Part shown: one piece after another, positions 46,659 through 59,660 of the stretch | Position numbering within the stretch: the stretch's first letter is position 1 | Layout of the letters: every line of letters starts with the position of its first letter | Source: Anoxybacillus mongoliensis | GTDB taxonomy: Bacteria > Bacillota > Bacilli > Bacillales > Anoxybacillaceae | Direction of reading: 5' to 3' | NCBI RefSeq assembly: GCF_014201515.1 | Contig: NZ_JACHEQ010000007.1 | Location: 87,782 to 151,781 of the forward strand | Length of the DNA: 64,000 bases | Notes under the pieces: generated by a model | Databases searched by the model: none | Told to the model about the DNA's origin: nothing | Seen by the model: the letters and a program-made list of their open reading frames with translations, nothing else | Program-made: the position numbers and the translations under genes

Positions 46659-47681
46659 CTATTCATATTGTACTTGCTTTAAATCTGGAACAACTTGAAT
46701 CCATGTTTTTCCTTTAATAAACCCGAGCGGAACACCGTTTTTGTAAGGAAGAAGGCGTCCATCAACATTTTTCCATTGTATTTCTTGCACCGTTCCCTTT
46801 TGAAATAAGTACCCTTTTCCACCTGATGTAAAGTCGATTTCTCTTCGACCATAGTCATCAATAATTTCATGCGTTGCTTCAATTACGAATACGTTTTCTA
46901 CCGCAATAGGTGTACGTGTCTCGCGATCGACTGTTGGTTCGCCACCACTCGAACGAACGTATTTCGTTCCATCATATGCATAATGAACGTGAGCATACGA
47001 CCGTTTGGAGTATACCACATCAATATTCGTTGCTTTTATAGCATTTGTCAAATCGTTTGTAAAAAAAGGGAGCGGTTTGACTTCTTCTTCAAAAACATAG
47101 CCGTTTTTTTCGGCACCTTTTTTAATATTTTCAAAGGAAATATACGAGTTGTGTGGTGCCTTTCGTGTACGATCCCGCCAAAATAACGTTCCATCATAAA
47201 ATAAACCATTTACGTAATCTGTAGCACCAGACTTTAATAACGTTTGCGCTTCTGGACTCCATCCGTGACATACGTATAACGCATGAAAACCGTTGCTTAG
47301 GTGAACAAAATAATCTCTTGCGCTTCGAACAGGCCCGATGATATCAGGTTGTTCGCTTTGGTAAATCGCTAACAGCCGTGTAATATCTCCTTCTGCAAGC
47401 ACTTCATACACGATGTCTGCTTTGTGTAACCCCGATTGTGGCCGTGCAGCAGGATAGTTATTAATCATCACTGCCACCGCGCGTTGCATCGTTTTTTCAT
47501 CTGTTGGCATGCCTGTTAACGGAAACGTCCAAGCTATGTCTTTTGTTTCTGGTTCATTTTTTTGTTCAACGGTTGTTGGTGGGGACTCCTTTTCTTTTAT
47601 GTTTGACTCTGTACGTTGACATCCGATGCTCAATAAAAACACCGTCGTGATCATCAACAGAAAAAATAATCGCCGCAACAT
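46659..47681 (-). CDS. yerB: DUF3048 lipoprotein YerB
   Basis: 340-residue lipoprotein. Signal peptide MLRRLFFLLMITTVFLLSIG with Cys21 in the lipobox (LSIGC). A DUF3048 domain follows (WTFPLTGMPTDEKTMQRAVA, VMINNYPAARPQSGLHKADI, IGPVRSARDYFVHLSNGFHA). Members are extracytoplasmic; the biochemical role is unknown. Conserved neighbour of yerC and yerA in Bacillus. Confidence 0.92.
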   Translation of the reverse strand: MLRRLFFLLMITTVFLLSIGCQRTESNIKEKESPPTTVEQKNEPETKDIAWTFPLTGMPTDEKTMQRAVAVMINNYPAARPQSGLHKADIVYEVLAEGDITRLLAIYQSEQPDIIGPVRSARDYFVHLSNGFHALYVCHGWSPEAQTLLKSGATDYVNGLFYDGTLFWRDRTRKAPHNSYISFENIKKGAEKNGYVFEEEVKPLPFFTNDLTNAIKATNIDVVYSKRSYAHVHYAYDGTKYVRSSGGEPTVDRETRTPIAVENVFVIEATHEIIDDYGRREIDFTSGGKGYLFQKGTVQEIQWKNVDGRLLPYKNGVPLGFIKGKTWIQVVPDLKQVQYE

Positions 47682-47716
47682 GAACCCAACCTTTCATTTT
47701 CCGTTCCTTTTATATT

Positions 47717-49462
47717 TTAACGCATTATTGTTGGAAAGAGTACTGTTTTATGCATCACATCGTAAATTCCTTTCGGTGTAATGCGAACATAAGGTAAATG
47801 GGTCGACGATAAAAAGAGCAGTGTGTAAATCGGATCAGCAAACGTATAACCGCGCTCCCGCAACAATTTCCCAAGCGCTTTTTCCTGTTGCATCAGCTCG
47901 CTCATTGGTTTCGCTGACATTAATCCGCCTAAAGGAAGAGGAATTTCATGAATGACTTCCCCTTGTTCACATAAGACAATACCGCCTCCGATTTGCTTCA
48001 TCCGTTTAAAGGCAAGCAATAGATCACGCTTACTTTTTCCAATTAAAATAATATCTCCTGTATTTGAATACGAGCTAACAAGCGCTTGCACATGTGTAGC
48101 AAATCCTTTTAATACGGTGTTTACACGCCATTTTCCATTGCGGTCAATGAGCATTAAAAAGCTTTCGTCGTGATCAGTTGATAATTCATCAGCCGATGTA
48201 TCCATCGAAATCGAATATGGCTTAATAATGACCGAGTTTTCCATATACATCCCTAATGGCATCGAAAACTGCAAATCATCCATCTGTAAGTCCCAAGGTA
48301 GCAAAAGTGGCGCAAGACCATGTACATCCCATTCCATCGTTGAGAAAGCATGAACAGGAACGCCATCACGTTTTACCCATTGTCCGCTTGCTAAAACAGA
48401 AATCGGTGTCGGATTGGAAGCATGTTCAAGAATATTAATATGTGCAATACGCCCTGGTGTAATGCTTCCGTGCAAATGATCGATATTATAATAACGAGCG
48501 ACATTCCATGTGGCCATGCGATATGCTTCGATTTCAGGCACCCCTTCTTGCAAGGCGATACGAATCATCTCATCGATCATTCCATTTTCATAAAATGCAG
48601 GTGTTGAGCCATCTGTCGTAAACATGCAATGATCGTAATGATGAATGCCGCATTGTTTCATCTCTTTAAGCAATGTCGGCAAATCAGGCCGAATAGATGA
48701 ATGACGTAGTGATACGGTATACCCTTGCATTAAGCGCTTATGTACATCGCTTCCAGTCATCGCTTCATGGTCAGCATCCGCGCCAAACAGTTTCATTTTC
48801 GTTAACGTGCGATCTGAAGCTCCCGGAAAATGACCCTCTACTTTTTTACCAATTTTTTTCGCTTCTTGCATCCAATGGAGAATGAAATCGTCGCCCTCCA
48901 ATAGACGTGGCCATCCGGTTAGTTCTCCGACCTGCAAAACCGCATCATTTTCAAGCCAACTTTTCATGTTTTTATATGAAAAGAAATGTTCTTCTCCGTC
49001 CATTTCTGTTTGCGGATCAAGTCGACACCACCAATACATCGTCACCGGCTGTTTTTCCATGGCCGCCAAAAAAGAAAACGCTTTCTTTTTTGACAACTGC
49101 AAAAAAAGAAATAAATTGTCGTTAATAAGTGTTGTCGTACCGAACTGTGCTGCATATTCCGCTAACGTCTGGGGATTATATAACTGAAACGGATGAGCAT
49201 GAGGCTCGATGTAACCAGAAACAAGCATCTGATTCGTGCAATCAACGACTTCGCATGAATCCAATCGCTTCGGTTTATTCGGACCGACGTATACAATTCG
49301 GTCATCGCAAATCCATACGTTCCCTTTCACCCATTGACGTATGTATGGATGTAAGTATGTGGCATTCAGCAGCACTTTCGTTGGCGCTTGTTTGCCATCA
49401 ACAATCGCAACGTGCTTACGAATTTGTTCGCTTTTCCATCGATACCGTTTTTCAATCATCAT
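47717..49462 (-). CDS. yerA: adenine deaminase-family protein YerA
   Basis: 581-residue amidohydrolase starting at ATG 49462 (or the next codon, also ATG) after AGGAGGAAAGCG; the longer open frame upstream includes purely shadow sequence. It has MLVSGYIEPHAHPFQLYNPQ in place of the usual GLIDGHVHIE metal motif, so the first metal site is altered (PHAH kept), and GHFPGASDRTLTKMKLFGAD and FTTDGSTPAFYENGMIDE further on. The C-terminal half matches adenine deaminase (GGGIVLCEQGEVIHEIPLPL GGLMSAKP region). The position next to yerB supports orthology with B. subtilis YerA. Substrate is uncertain. Confidence 0.88.
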   Translation of the reverse strand: MMIEKRYRWKSEQIRKHVAIVDGKQAPTKVLLNATYLHPYIRQWVKGNVWICDDRIVYVGPNKPKRLDSCEVVDCTNQMLVSGYIEPHAHPFQLYNPQTLAEYAAQFGTTTLINDNLFLFLQLSKKKAFSFLAAMEKQPVTMYWWCRLDPQTEMDGEEHFFSYKNMKSWLENDAVLQVGELTGWPRLLEGDDFILHWMQEAKKIGKKVEGHFPGASDRTLTKMKLFGADADHEAMTGSDVHKRLMQGYTVSLRHSSIRPDLPTLLKEMKQCGIHHYDHCMFTTDGSTPAFYENGMIDEMIRIALQEGVPEIEAYRMATWNVARYYNIDHLHGSITPGRIAHINILEHASNPTPISVLASGQWVKRDGVPVHAFSTMEWDVHGLAPLLLPWDLQMDDLQFSMPLGMYMENSVIIKPYSISMDTSADELSTDHDESFLMLIDRNGKWRVNTVLKGFATHVQALVSSYSNTGDIILIGKSKRDLLLAFKRMKQIGGGIVLCEQGEVIHEIPLPLGGLMSAKPMSELMQQEKALGKLLRERGYTFADPIYTLLFLSSTHLPYVRITPKGIYDVMHKTVLFPTIMR

Positions 49463-49544
49463 CGCTTTCCTCCTAAATCGTACCATCGTATATACACATT
49501 TTAACGGATGAAAGCGAAATTCACAAACAAAAAGGAGGAATAAC

Positions 49545-49808
49545 ATGAAACAAAACATCGGTATTATTAACGCGATGATTCGCATTACATGCGGATTTAC
49601 TATGCTTGCTTGGGCAACAGCCAATCTTTCCCGTAAACCGTGGCGCGAATCGTATATATGGGTCATTATGCTCGCTGCGATGAAAATTGCAGAAGGTATT
49701 GTTCGCTTTTGCCCTGTTATGGCGTTGTTTGAACGATATCAGTGCCATTGTGAAAAAAATCGTGAACAAGAGAAAGCGATTCCTATTGAATCGGTCAACC
49801 CTTCGTAA
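49545..49808 (+). CDS. DUF2892-type small membrane protein
   Basis: 87-residue protein with RBS AAAGGAGGAATAAC. Two hydrophobic segments (INAMIRITCGFTMLAWATAN and YIWVIMLAAMKIAEGIVRFC) match the YgaP-type DUF2892 fold, ending in CPVMALFERYQCHCEKN with three cysteines and a charged tail. DUF2892 proteins are often fused to or near rhodaneses; function is otherwise unknown. Divergent from yerA. Confidence 0.82.
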   Translation: MKQNIGIINAMIRITCGFTMLAWATANLSRKPWRESYIWVIMLAAMKIAEGIVRFCPVMALFERYQCHCEKNREQEKAIPIESVNPS

Positions 49809-49813
49809 CAATA

Positions 49814-49839
49814 ACCCCCTTGTATGCGTACAAGGGGGT
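49814..49839. terminator. bidirectional terminator between purD and the DUF2892 gene
   Basis: ACCCCCTTGTA and TACAAGGGGGT form a perfect 11-bp stem with loop TGCG. On the minus strand it lies 87 bases after the purD stop and can end the pur operon; on the plus strand it follows the DUF2892 stop. Confidence 0.8.
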
Positions 49840-49858
49840 AAAAAAGGAGAGAGCAAAT

Positions 49859-51221
<1,363 letters not shown>

Positions 51222-52757
51222 TTAATGTTTAAAATGACGTACCCCTGTAAATACCATCGCAATACCGTATTCATTTGCTTTTTGAATCGAATCTTCATCG
51301 CGAATCGAACCGCCCGGTTGAATAATAGCTGTGACTCCCGCTTGGGCAGCCACCTCCACTGTATCGCTCATCGGGAAAAAGGCGTCGGATGCTAATACTG
51401 CGCCGTTAGCATTCTCGCCTGCTTGCTCAATTGCAATTTTTGCCGCTCCCACACGATTCATTTGACCGGCGCCAACACCGATTGTCATCCCGTCTTTCGC
51501 TAGCACAATTGCATTCGATTTCACATGCTTCACAACACGCCAAGCGAACGTTAAATTCGCCCATTCTTCTTCTGTCGGCTGTCTTTCAGTCACAACTTGA
51601 ATATTCGCATCATCAATCGTGTATATATCTTCATCTTGGACGAGTAATCCACCGCGCACCGATACGAAAAATGGTTCTTGTTTCCGTTCTGATTGAAAAT
51701 CAACGGTTAATAAGCGAATATTTTTCTTTTTCGTTAAAATCGCAAGTGCTTGTTCTGTGAACGATGGAGCGATAACAATTTCTAAAAAAATGTCATGTAA
51801 TTTCGCAGCCGTTTGTTCGTCGACCTCACGATTAAGCGCCACAATGCCGCCAAAAATGGACGTTGGGTCGGCTTCATAAGCTTTTTGAAACGCTTCTGCA
51901 ATCGTTTCACCGACACCGACTCCGCACGGATTCATATGCTTCACTGCTACCGCTGCTGGCTCAGTAAATTCCGCAACAATTTGCAACGCTGCATTGGCAT
52001 CATTAATGTTGTTATATGACAGTTCTTTTCCGTGTAGCTGCTTCGCTGCCGCCATAGAAAACGGTGAGCTGAGCGGTCTTTCGTAAAATGCTGCCGTTTG
52101 ATGTGGATTTTCCCCGTATCGCAACGATTGTTTTTTTACAAACGTCATCGTCATCGTTTCTGGATATGTTTCTCCGACGACATTTGTCAAATATTGCGCA
52201 ATCATTGCATCGTACGCTGCGGTATGACGGAACACTTTAGCCGCTAACGCTCGTCTCGTTTCTAACAATACTTCGCCATATTGTTTTAACTGTTCAATGA
52301 CTACATCATAATCAGCAGGATCGACAACAGCTGTAACGTAAGCGTGATTTTTCGCGGCCGCTCTAAGCATTGTCGGACCGCCAATATCAATCTGTTCAAT
52401 TGCTTCCATCAACGTCACGTTCGGCTTTGCGATCGTTTCTTGAAATGGATATAAATTCACCACAACAAAATCGATCGGCGTGATGTTATGCGCTTGCAGT
52501 TGCTGTTGATGTGTTTTGTCATCTCGAACAGCTAACAGACCGCCGTGAATGTTTGGGTGCAATGTTTTGACCCGTCCATCTAAAATTTCTGGGAAGTTTG
52601 TGACATCAGAAATGCTTGTCACAGGAATTCCGTGTTCTGCTAATACACGCTTCGTCCCACCTGTCGAAATAATTTCCACTCCAAGCTCAGCTAGTTGCTT
52701 GGCGAATGTAACAATTCCTTTTTTATTTGAAACGCTAATAATCGCTCGCTTTTTCAT
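51222..52757 (-). CDS. purH: AICAR transformylase / IMP cyclohydrolase
   Basis: 511-residue bifunctional enzyme for the last two steps to IMP. The N-terminal IMP cyclohydrolase domain begins [20 protein letters not shown] with GGTKRVL; the C-terminal transformylase has [20 protein letters not shown] and ends [20 protein letters not shown]. Overlaps the end of purN by 23 bases. Confidence 0.97.
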   Translation of the reverse strand: MKKRAIISVSNKKGIVTFAKQLAELGVEIISTGGTKRVLAEHGIPVTSISDVTNFPEILDGRVKTLHPNIHGGLLAVRDDKTHQQQLQAHNITPIDFVVVNLYPFQETIAKPNVTLMEAIEQIDIGGPTMLRAAAKNHAYVTAVVDPADYDVVIEQLKQYGEVLLETRRALAAKVFRHTAAYDAMIAQYLTNVVGETYPETMTMTFVKKQSLRYGENPHQTAAFYERPLSSPFSMAAAKQLHGKELSYNNINDANAALQIVAEFTEPAAVAVKHMNPCGVGVGETIAEAFQKAYEADPTSIFGGIVALNREVDEQTAAKLHDIFLEIVIAPSFTEQALAILTKKKNIRLLTVDFQSERKQEPFFVSVRGGLLVQDEDIYTIDDANIQVVTERQPTEEEWANLTFAWRVVKHVKSNAIVLAKDGMTIGVGAGQMNRVGAAKIAIEQAGENANGAVLASDAFFPMSDTVEVAAQAGVTAIIQPGGSIRDEDSIQKANEYGIAMVFTGVRHFKH

Positions 52758-53337
52758 CCTTCGTACTTCCTTTCCCCATCAGCAATTGTTGAATGACTTG
52801 TGGATACAACGTATGTTCAATCTCATGAATGCGACGCTCAACACTTTCTAACGGCTCTCCGTCATCAATATATAGTGCCCGTTGCGCAATAATCGGTCCG
52901 GTATCCATTCCTTCATCAACGTAATGCACGGTCACCCCCGTCACTTTCACGCCATAACGGTACGCTTGACCAATTGCATCTTTACCCGGAAACGCTGGCA
53001 AAAGAGAAGGATGAATGTTTATAATTTTGTTCGGATATACGTGTAAAAGCGTCGGACCGATGAGCCGCATATAGCCCGCAAGAACGATCCAGTCGATTTC
53101 TTTTTGTTGTAGTTGTTGTAAAATCTCACGTTCAAATTGTTGTTTTGTTTCGTACTGTTTAGGGTTAAAAACAAATACCGGCACGTGTTCACGAATCGCT
53201 CGTTCAATCACTTTGGCATGCGGTCGATCACATACAAGAAGTGCTACTTCTGCTTGAATATCTCCTTTTTTTACCGCATCGACAATCGCTTGAAAATTTG
53301 TTCCGCTCCCCGATGCAAAAATAGCTATTCGCTTCAT
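52735..53337 (-). CDS. purN: GAR transformylase (formyltetrahydrofolate-dependent)
   Basis: 200-residue enzyme that formylates GAR. It begins [20 protein letters not shown] and has the catalytic region [16 protein letters not shown] (Asn-His) with [20 protein letters not shown]. Start ATG 53337 overlaps the purM stop by four bases. Confidence 0.95.
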   Translation of the reverse strand: MKRIAIFASGSGTNFQAIVDAVKKGDIQAEVALLVCDRPHAKVIERAIREHVPVFVFNPKQYETKQQFEREILQQLQQKEIDWIVLAGYMRLIGPTLLHVYPNKIINIHPSLLPAFPGKDAIGQAYRYGVKVTGVTVHYVDEGMDTGPIIAQRALYIDDGEPLESVERRIHEIEHTLYPQVIQQLLMGKGSTKDEKASDY

Positions 53338-54371
53338 TCGATTTTTCCCCCGGCAAACGATACACCTACTCCTTCTTTTACCCGACCGATAATATATGCT
53401 TTCTCCCCGCACGATTCAAGCAACTGCACAACGTCTGGTACAACACGGCTATCAACCACTAACACAAAACCGATCCCCATATTAAAAATATTGAACATTT
53501 CCGTTCGTTGTAGTTGTCCATGTTGTTGTAAAAAGTTAAAAATCGGTGGAATCGGCCATGAACCGTAGTCTATTTCGGCTTGTAATCCTTTTGGCAACAT
53601 ACGTGGAATGTTTTCGATAAAACCGCCCCCGGTAATATGTGCCATCCCTTTCACAAAAAATTGTTTTAACGCTTCTTGCACTGAACGAACATAAATACGC
53701 GTCGGTGTTAATAGTTCTTCACCAAGCGTGCGGGAAAAGGACTCATATATGTGATTCAGTTGCAAGTTTGCATCTTTTATAATTTTTCTAACAAGCGAAT
53801 ATCCGTTACTATGCAAACCACTTGAAGCTAAACCGATCAGCACATCACCAGGGACAATCGCCTCACCTGTCACGAGCTTTTCTTTTTCTACCACACCAAC
53901 TGCAAACCCAGCTACATCATATTCATCTTCACCGTACATGCCTGGCATTTCTGCTGTTTCCCCTCCAATGAGCGCACAACCTGCTTCGATGCAACCATCA
54001 GAAATTCCTTTTACAATATGCTCGATTTTTTCAGGTACTGCTTTTCCGCAGGCGATGTAGTCAAGAAAAAAAAGCGGCTCTGCCCCTTGTACGACAATAT
54101 CATTCACACACATCGCTACACAGTCAATTCCAATTGTATCGTGCCGATCTAAAGCGAACGCAAGCATCAGTTTCGTTCCTACTCCGTCTGTTCCTGATAC
54201 AAGGACAGGTTGTTTATACCCGAGCGAAGATAGATCAAACATCCCGCCAAAACCACCTAAACTTCCGAATGCACCCATTCGGGCTGTTTTTGCGACATGT
54301 TTTTTCATCCGCTCCACAGCTTCATAACCAGCTTCAATATTCACACCAGCTTGTTTGTACGCATGTGCCAA
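53334..54371 (-). CDS. purM: AIR synthetase
   Basis: 345-residue enzyme of the PurM/PurL fold that closes the imidazole ring. Start TTG 54371 (reading [18 protein letters not shown]) lies six bases after GGGGGAG and gives a length one residue from that of B. subtilis PurM; TTG 54386 would precede the ribosome site. Motifs include [39 protein letters not shown] and [18 protein letters not shown]. It overlaps purF by 38 bases. Confidence 0.95.
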   Translation of the reverse strand: MAHAYKQAGVNIEAGYEAVERMKKHVAKTARMGAFGSLGGFGGMFDLSSLGYKQPVLVSGTDGVGTKLMLAFALDRHDTIGIDCVAMCVNDIVVQGAEPLFFLDYIACGKAVPEKIEHIVKGISDGCIEAGCALIGGETAEMPGMYGEDEYDVAGFAVGVVEKEKLVTGEAIVPGDVLIGLASSGLHSNGYSLVRKIIKDANLQLNHIYESFSRTLGEELLTPTRIYVRSVQEALKQFFVKGMAHITGGGFIENIPRMLPKGLQAEIDYGSWPIPPIFNFLQQHGQLQRTEMFNIFNMGIGFVLVVDSRVVPDVVQLLESCGEKAYIIGRVKEGVGVSFAGGKIE

Positions 54372-55761
54372 CGTGCTCTCCCCCAATCTTCGTCGGATAT
54401 TGTCCTGTAAAACAAGCTAAACATTGCCCACAGTTTACGGAATCGTTCGGTCTTCCAATCGCCTGTAAAAGCCCTTCTGGACTTAAAAAAGCAAGGGAGT
54501 CTGCTTCAATGAGCTGTCGAATTTGTTCAATGGTATGATTAGCTGCGATAAGCTCTTCTTTCGTTGATGTATCAATGCCATAAAAACATGGATGCGTAAT
54601 CGGCGGGGAGCTAATGCGCACATGCACTTCCGTTGCTCCTGCCTCGCGAAGCATGCGGACAATACGCTTGCTCGTCGTGCCACGCACGATGGAATCATCA
54701 ACCATGACGACTCGTTTCCCAGCTACAACCCCTCGAACAGGCGACAATTTCATTTTTACCCCTTGTTCCCGAAGTGATTGCGATGGTTGAATAAACGTCC
54801 GTCCAACATATCGATTTTTAATTAACCCTAACTCGTATGGAATACATGTTGCTTCCGCATAACCAATGGCTACCGAAATACTTGAATCCGGTACACCGGT
54901 GACGACATCTGCTTCAACAGGTGCTTCAAATGCTAACCGCTTGCCAAGATTTTTCCTCGCTGTATGAATGTTAATGCCGTCCACATTGCTGTCCGGACGA
55001 GCAAAATAAATATATTCCATACTGCAAATGGAGCGAGCGACTCTAGGGGCGAAACGTTCAGAACGAACACCTTGTTTATTGATCATAATGAGCTCCCCTG
55101 GTTCCACTTCCCGCTCGTATGTGGCACCAATGACATCAAACGCACACGTTTCTGATGCCACAACGTACGCCTCGCCTAAACGCCCAAGCGATAAAGGACG
55201 AAATCCATGTGGGTCAAGAGCGATATACATTTCTGTTTCCGTTAAAATTAAAAAGGCAAAAGCGCCTCGTAAATGCGTCAACGCTTCTTTAATCCTCTCT
55301 TTTAAAATTGGTTCGTCACTACGCTTAATTAAATGAGCGAGCACTTCTGTATCAGACGTCGTTTGAAAAATACTTCCTTGTTGCTCTAAACGAAAGCGCA
55401 ACTCATCAGCATTTACTAAATTTCCGTTATGCGCGAGCGCCAAACTACCACCTTGAGAACGGAACAAAAGCGGTTGAACATTCGTATATCCGCCCCCACC
55501 AGCAGTAGAGTAACGGACGTGGCCGATCGCAGCCATGCCCGTTAATTGTTCTAGTTCACCGCGACTAAATACCTCTGTGACTAAACCAAGTCCTTTATGA
55601 AATTGCAACGTCCCGTTGCCCCCAACAACAATTCCTGCTCCTTCTTGTCCACGATGTTGTAAACTGTGCAATCCGTAATACGTCAACGTTGCTGCTTCCT
55701 CATGTCCCCAAATGCCAAAAATCCCGCACTCTTCATTTAATCCTTTGATTTCAGCAAGCAT
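54334..55761 (-). CDS. purF: glutamine PRPP amidotransferase
   Basis: 475-residue first enzyme of purine synthesis. It begins with the short propeptide [11 protein letters not shown] followed by the catalytic Cys of [15 protein letters not shown], so it is made as a precursor like the Bacillus enzyme. The PRPP-binding loop is [18 protein letters not shown], and Fe-S cluster cysteines include [11 protein letters not shown]. Start ATG 55761 lies inside the end of purL. Confidence 0.96.
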   Translation of the reverse strand: MLAEIKGLNEECGIFGIWGHEEAATLTYYGLHSLQHRGQEGAGIVVGGNGTLQFHKGLGLVTEVFSRGELEQLTGMAAIGHVRYSTAGGGGYTNVQPLLFRSQGGSLALAHNGNLVNADELRFRLEQQGSIFQTTSDTEVLAHLIKRSDEPILKERIKEALTHLRGAFAFLILTETEMYIALDPHGFRPLSLGRLGEAYVVASETCAFDVIGATYEREVEPGELIMINKQGVRSERFAPRVARSICSMEYIYFARPDSNVDGINIHTARKNLGKRLAFEAPVEADVVTGVPDSSISVAIGYAEATCIPYELGLIKNRYVGRTFIQPSQSLREQGVKMKLSPVRGVVAGKRVVMVDDSIVRGTTSKRIVRMLREAGATEVHVRISSPPITHPCFYGIDTSTKEELIAANHTIEQIRQLIEADSLAFLSPEGLLQAIGRPNDSVNCGQCLACFTGQYPTKIGGEHVGTCVQTSWCEY

Positions 55762-57959
55762 GGAATAGCTCCTTTCCATACATTTCGCATCGTTTCTACT
55801 GGAACATGGAGAATGCATGTATCTCCATTTGTCACATGAAGCGTTCCGTCGTTCGTCACTTCTCCGATACATACTGCTTGAACAAGCTGTTCAAACGCTT
55901 GTTGATGTTCCCTTTTCACAGAAACGACAAAGCGCGATTGCGTTTCGCTAAATAGCTCCGAAACGATATCACCTTGAATTGTCACACGTGCCCCTAAACC
56001 TGGTGCGTCCATTAGACATTCCGCAATTGCAACCGCTAGACCCCCTTCTGATACATCGTGTGCTGATGCCACAACCCCAGCTCGAATCGCAGCGAGAAGC
56101 TGTTTTTGGCGTTTCGCTTCCACACGTAAATCAATCGTTGGGGCCTTTCCAAAAATGCGACCTGTTAGCCATTTTTGCAACTCACTTCCTCCAAATTCTT
56201 GCTTTGCTTCCCCAATGACATAAATGAAGTCACCAGGTTGTTTAAACGATTGTGTTGTCACATGGCTCATATGTTGAACGATGCCAACCATGCCGACAAT
56301 CGGTGTCGGATAGATGGCTTCACCGTTCGTTTCATTATAAAGGGATACATTTCCACTAATGACAGGTGTTTCTAGCACACGACACGCTTCGCTCATTCCT
56401 TCTACCGCTTTTTCAAGTTGCCAAAAAATTTCCGGTTTCTCTGGACTGCCAAAGTTTAAACAATCGGTAACGGCAAGTGGCTGGGCACCGGAACAAACGA
56501 TGTTGCGTGCTGCTTCTGCGATCGCAATTTTCCCACCGACTTCTGGATCTAAATATACGTAACGAGAATTACAATCGGTTGTCATCGCTAGCGCTTTATT
56601 TGTGCCACGAATGCGTAAAACAGCTGCATCAGATCCTGGAGCAACAACCGTATTTGTTCGTACCATATAATCGTATTGCTCATACACCCACTCTTTACTT
56701 GCGATCGTTGGCTGACTTAATAACGCAAGCAGTGTTTCTTCGTAATTGTCAACTGTCGGTACGTACTCCATCGTTTGAAACTCACGATAATAGGCTGGTT
56801 CCTGCGAAGGTTTATGATAAACAGGCGCATCTTTGGCAAGCGCATCAACCGGGATTTCAGCAACGACTTCTCCGCGATGATACAATCGCAACATATGATC
56901 ATCTGTTACATGCCCAATCGCTTTCGCCTCGAGTCCGTACTTTGCAAATACATCTATAATTTCTTGTTCACGACCTTTTTGGACGACAAGAAGCATACGT
57001 TCTTGCGATTCAGACAACATCATTTCATACGGTGTCATTCCCGCTTCACGTTGTGGCACGAGATCTAAATTCAGTTCGATCCCAGAACCTGCTTTGCTCG
57101 CCATTTCTGCTGACGAGCTTGTTAAGCCAGCAGCTCCCATATCTTGCATCCCAACAAGCGCATCGGAATGAATGACTTCTAAACAAGCTTCAAGGAGCAA
57201 TTTTTCCATAAATGGATCTCCGACTTGCACAGCTGGACGTTTTTGTTCAGATTGTTCCGTTAACTCTTCCGATGCAAATGTCGCCCCATGAATTCCGTCA
57301 CGCCCTGTTTTCGCCCCAACATACATAACCGTATTTCCAACACCTGATGCGATTCCTTTTTGAATATCTTCATGGCGAATAAGCCCGACACACATCGCAT
57401 TCACGAGCGGATTCCCTTCGTATGCCGCATCAAATTGCACTTCACCACCAACGGTCGGAATGCCGACGCAATTTCCGTATCCAGCAATGCCTGCGACAAC
57501 GCGTTCAAATAAATATCTCACACGCGGTGACGTTAATTCGCCAAAGCGAAGTGAGTTTAACAATGCAATTGGTCGCGCCCCCATCGAGAATACATCGCGA
57601 ATAATTCCTCCAACACCCGTGGCAGCCCCTTGATACGGCTCAATAGCGGACGGGTGGTTATGGCTTTCAATTTTAAACGCTACCGCTAACCCGTCTCCGA
57701 TATCGACAATACCCGCACCTTCTCCTGGTCCTTGAAGCACATGTTTTCCTTCAGTCGGAAACTTTTTTAATACAGGTTTCGAATTTTTATAGCTACAATG
57801 TTCCGACCACATGACAGAGAAAATTCCTGTTTCTGTATAATTTGGCGAACGCCCAAGAATACGTTCTACCATCGCAAATTCTTCGTCTGTTAATCCCATT
57901 TCACGATATAATTTTTGTTCTTTAATCATCGCTGGACTTGGCTCAAGTAGTAACGACAT
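55737..57959 (-). CDS. purL: FGAM synthase subunit PurL (small type)
   Basis: 740-residue ATP-binding subunit of formylglycinamidine synthase. Motifs include [40 protein letters not shown] and [16 protein letters not shown]. It needs PurQ for glutaminase activity and PurS for complex formation; both are encoded immediately upstream, and the gene overlaps purQ by 17 bases. Confidence 0.97.
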   Translation of the reverse strand: MSLLLEPSPAMIKEQKLYREMGLTDEEFAMVERILGRSPNYTETGIFSVMWSEHCSYKNSKPVLKKFPTEGKHVLQGPGEGAGIVDIGDGLAVAFKIESHNHPSAIEPYQGAATGVGGIIRDVFSMGARPIALLNSLRFGELTSPRVRYLFERVVAGIAGYGNCVGIPTVGGEVQFDAAYEGNPLVNAMCVGLIRHEDIQKGIASGVGNTVMYVGAKTGRDGIHGATFASEELTEQSEQKRPAVQVGDPFMEKLLLEACLEVIHSDALVGMQDMGAAGLTSSSAEMASKAGSGIELNLDLVPQREAGMTPYEMMLSESQERMLLVVQKGREQEIIDVFAKYGLEAKAIGHVTDDHMLRLYHRGEVVAEIPVDALAKDAPVYHKPSQEPAYYREFQTMEYVPTVDNYEETLLALLSQPTIASKEWVYEQYDYMVRTNTVVAPGSDAAVLRIRGTNKALAMTTDCNSRYVYLDPEVGGKIAIAEAARNIVCSGAQPLAVTDCLNFGSPEKPEIFWQLEKAVEGMSEACRVLETPVISGNVSLYNETNGEAIYPTPIVGMVGIVQHMSHVTTQSFKQPGDFIYVIGEAKQEFGGSELQKWLTGRIFGKAPTIDLRVEAKRQKQLLAAIRAGVVASAHDVSEGGLAVAIAECLMDAPGLGARVTIQGDIVSELFSETQSRFVVSVKREHQQAFEQLVQAVCIGEVTNDGTLHVTNGDTCILHVPVETMRNVWKGAIPCLLKSKD

Positions 57960-58629
57960 GTGCGTCCCTCCAATATGTCACAATTGATTGAAATAGTTTT
58001 AATCCGTCAGCTCCTCCAAGCAATTCATGAACAGCTCGTTCAGGGTGTGGCATCATACCAAGCACGTTTCCTTTTTCATTCACGATGCCTGCAATGTTGT
58101 GTAAACTACCGTTCGGATTTTCTCCCTCGTATCGAAAAACAATTTGGTTATTGGCAATGAGCTGTTGTAACGTTTGTTCATCGCAATAATAGTTTCCTTC
58201 TCCGTGCGCAATTGGAATTGTAATCACTTCCCCGCGTTCGTATTGTGATGTAAATATCGTTTCGTTATTTTCAACGCGAAGTTTGACTGGACGACAAATA
58301 AACGTTAACGTATCATTGCGTCGCATCGCCCCTGGGAGAAGCCCTGCTTCGAGTAAAATTTGAAATCCGTTACATACACCTAAAATCGGTTTTCCGTCAT
58401 CGGCTGCTTTTTTGATCGCTTTCATCACGTTAGAAAAACGGGCAATCGCTCCAGAGCGTAAATAATCACCATATGAAAAACCGCCCGGTAAAAGAATGGC
58501 ATCAAAATCATCTAAACAATGTGCGTCATGCCAAACGTATTCCACTTCTTCTCCTAATTCATCCGAAATGGCATGATACATGTCGATATCACAGTTTGAA
58601 CCTGGAAATACAACGACCGCAAATTTCAC
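57943..58629 (-). CDS. purQ: FGAM synthase glutaminase subunit PurQ
   Basis: 228-residue class I glutamine amidotransferase that supplies ammonia to PurL. Nucleophile Cys in [20 protein letters not shown], catalytic His-x-Glu in [15 protein letters not shown], and the start [20 protein letters not shown]. Overlaps purS by four bases. Confidence 0.97.
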   Translation of the reverse strand: MKFAVVVFPGSNCDIDMYHAISDELGEEVEYVWHDAHCLDDFDAILLPGGFSYGDYLRSGAIARFSNVMKAIKKAADDGKPILGVCNGFQILLEAGLLPGAMRRNDTLTFICRPVKLRVENNETIFTSQYERGEVITIPIAHGEGNYYCDEQTLQQLIANNQIVFRYEGENPNGSLHNIAGIVNEKGNVLGMMPHPERAVHELLGGADGLKLFQSIVTYWRDAHVVTT

Positions 58630-58880
58630 TGAACGACGACCTCCTCAATCTCATAGCGATAATCTTCAATGACTGTGTTCGCTAACAATTTTTCACACAT
58701 TTCCTTCACGATTGTATCAATATCGCGGTCGCTTTTTTCCACGATCAACTCCATAAACTTTCCAATCCGTACATCTTGCACTTCACGATAGTTTAAGCTA
58801 TGCAATGCTCCTTTCACCGCATTACCTTGTGGGTCTAATACGTTTTCACGCAATGTGACATACACTTTTACTTTATACAT
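58626..58880 (-). CDS. purS: FGAM synthase subunit PurS
   Basis: 84-residue protein ([20 protein letters not shown], then [20 protein letters not shown]) that bridges PurL and PurQ. Overlaps purC by 13 bases. Length and sequence are typical. Confidence 0.95.
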   Translation of the reverse strand: MYKVKVYVTLRENVLDPQGNAVKGALHSLNYREVQDVRIGKFMELIVEKSDRDIDTIVKEMCEKLLANTVIEDYRYEIEEVVVQ

Positions 58881-59590
58881 GATAATCCTCCTAATCGTTG
58901 TAACAGTTTCGTATATGTTTCTGTTAAATCGCCTAAATCGCGGCGAAATACATCTTTATCAAATTTCTCTTTCGTGTGTACATCCCATAATCGACACGTA
59001 TCTGGGGAAATTTCATCCGCTAACAGCACCGCTCCCGTTTCATCTCTTCCAAACTCTAATTTGAAGTCGACAAGCTGTAAGTCACATGAACGAAATAAGG
59101 AAATGAAAATGTCGTTCACGCGTAGCGCCATTTGTTTCATATGCAAAAGCTCATCATAAGAGGCGAGCTGTAACACGGCAATATGATCTTCTGTTAATAG
59201 AGGGTCGCCTAAATCGTCGTTTTTGTAGTAAAACTCTACAATCGGTTTCTCGAGTGCAGTTCCTTCCTCAAGCCCGAGTCGTTTTGCTAGACTACCAGCG
59301 ACAATATTGCGGACAACAACTTCGAGGGGAATGATCGTCACTTGACGCACAAGCTGTTCGTTGTCAGATATTTTACGAATAAAGTGATTGTTCACACCCG
59401 CTTCGTGTAACAAAGAAAATAGTAAACTTGTAATCTCATTATTCAGTCTTCCTTTTCCAGCAATCGTTGCTTTTTTTTCACCGTTAAATGCCGTTGCTTC
59501 GTCTTTATATTCAATCCATAATACACGCTCTTCATCTGTTGCATATACTTTCTTCGCCTTTCCTTCATATAGAAGGTGTTGCTTTTGCAT
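58868..59590 (-). CDS. purC: SAICAR synthetase
   Basis: 240-residue enzyme joining aspartate to CAIR. It begins QKQHLLYEGKAKKVYATDEE and has ITIIPLEVVVRNIVAGSLAKR-type core (PLEVVVRNIVAGSLAKR) and FGRDETGAVLLADEISPDTC. The start follows GGGGGAGAGAAC, 66 bases after the purB stop, with a hairpin in the gap. Confidence 0.97.
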   Translation of the reverse strand: MQKQHLLYEGKAKKVYATDEERVLWIEYKDEATAFNGEKKATIAGKGRLNNEITSLLFSLLHEAGVNNHFIRKISDNEQLVRQVTIIPLEVVVRNIVAGSLAKRLGLEEGTALEKPIVEFYYKNDDLGDPLLTEDHIAVLQLASYDELLHMKQMALRVNDIFISLFRSCDLQLVDFKLEFGRDETGAVLLADEISPDTCRLWDVHTKEKFDKDVFRRDLGDLTETYTKLLQRLGGLSCIK

Positions 59591-59634
59591 GTTCTCTCCC
59601 CCTATTTATACAGAATATTAGGAATTTTTATTAT

Positions 59635-59660
59635 GTAGGCAAGGCATTGGCCTTACCTAC
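59635..59660 (-). promoter_or_regulatory. intercistronic hairpin between purB and purC
   Basis: GTAGGCAAGGC and GCCTTACCTAC pair over 11 positions with one mismatch around loop ATTG, covering the purB stop. No T-run follows, so it is more likely an mRNA processing or stability element than a terminator. This is the largest gap in the operon (66 bases). Confidence 0.55.
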
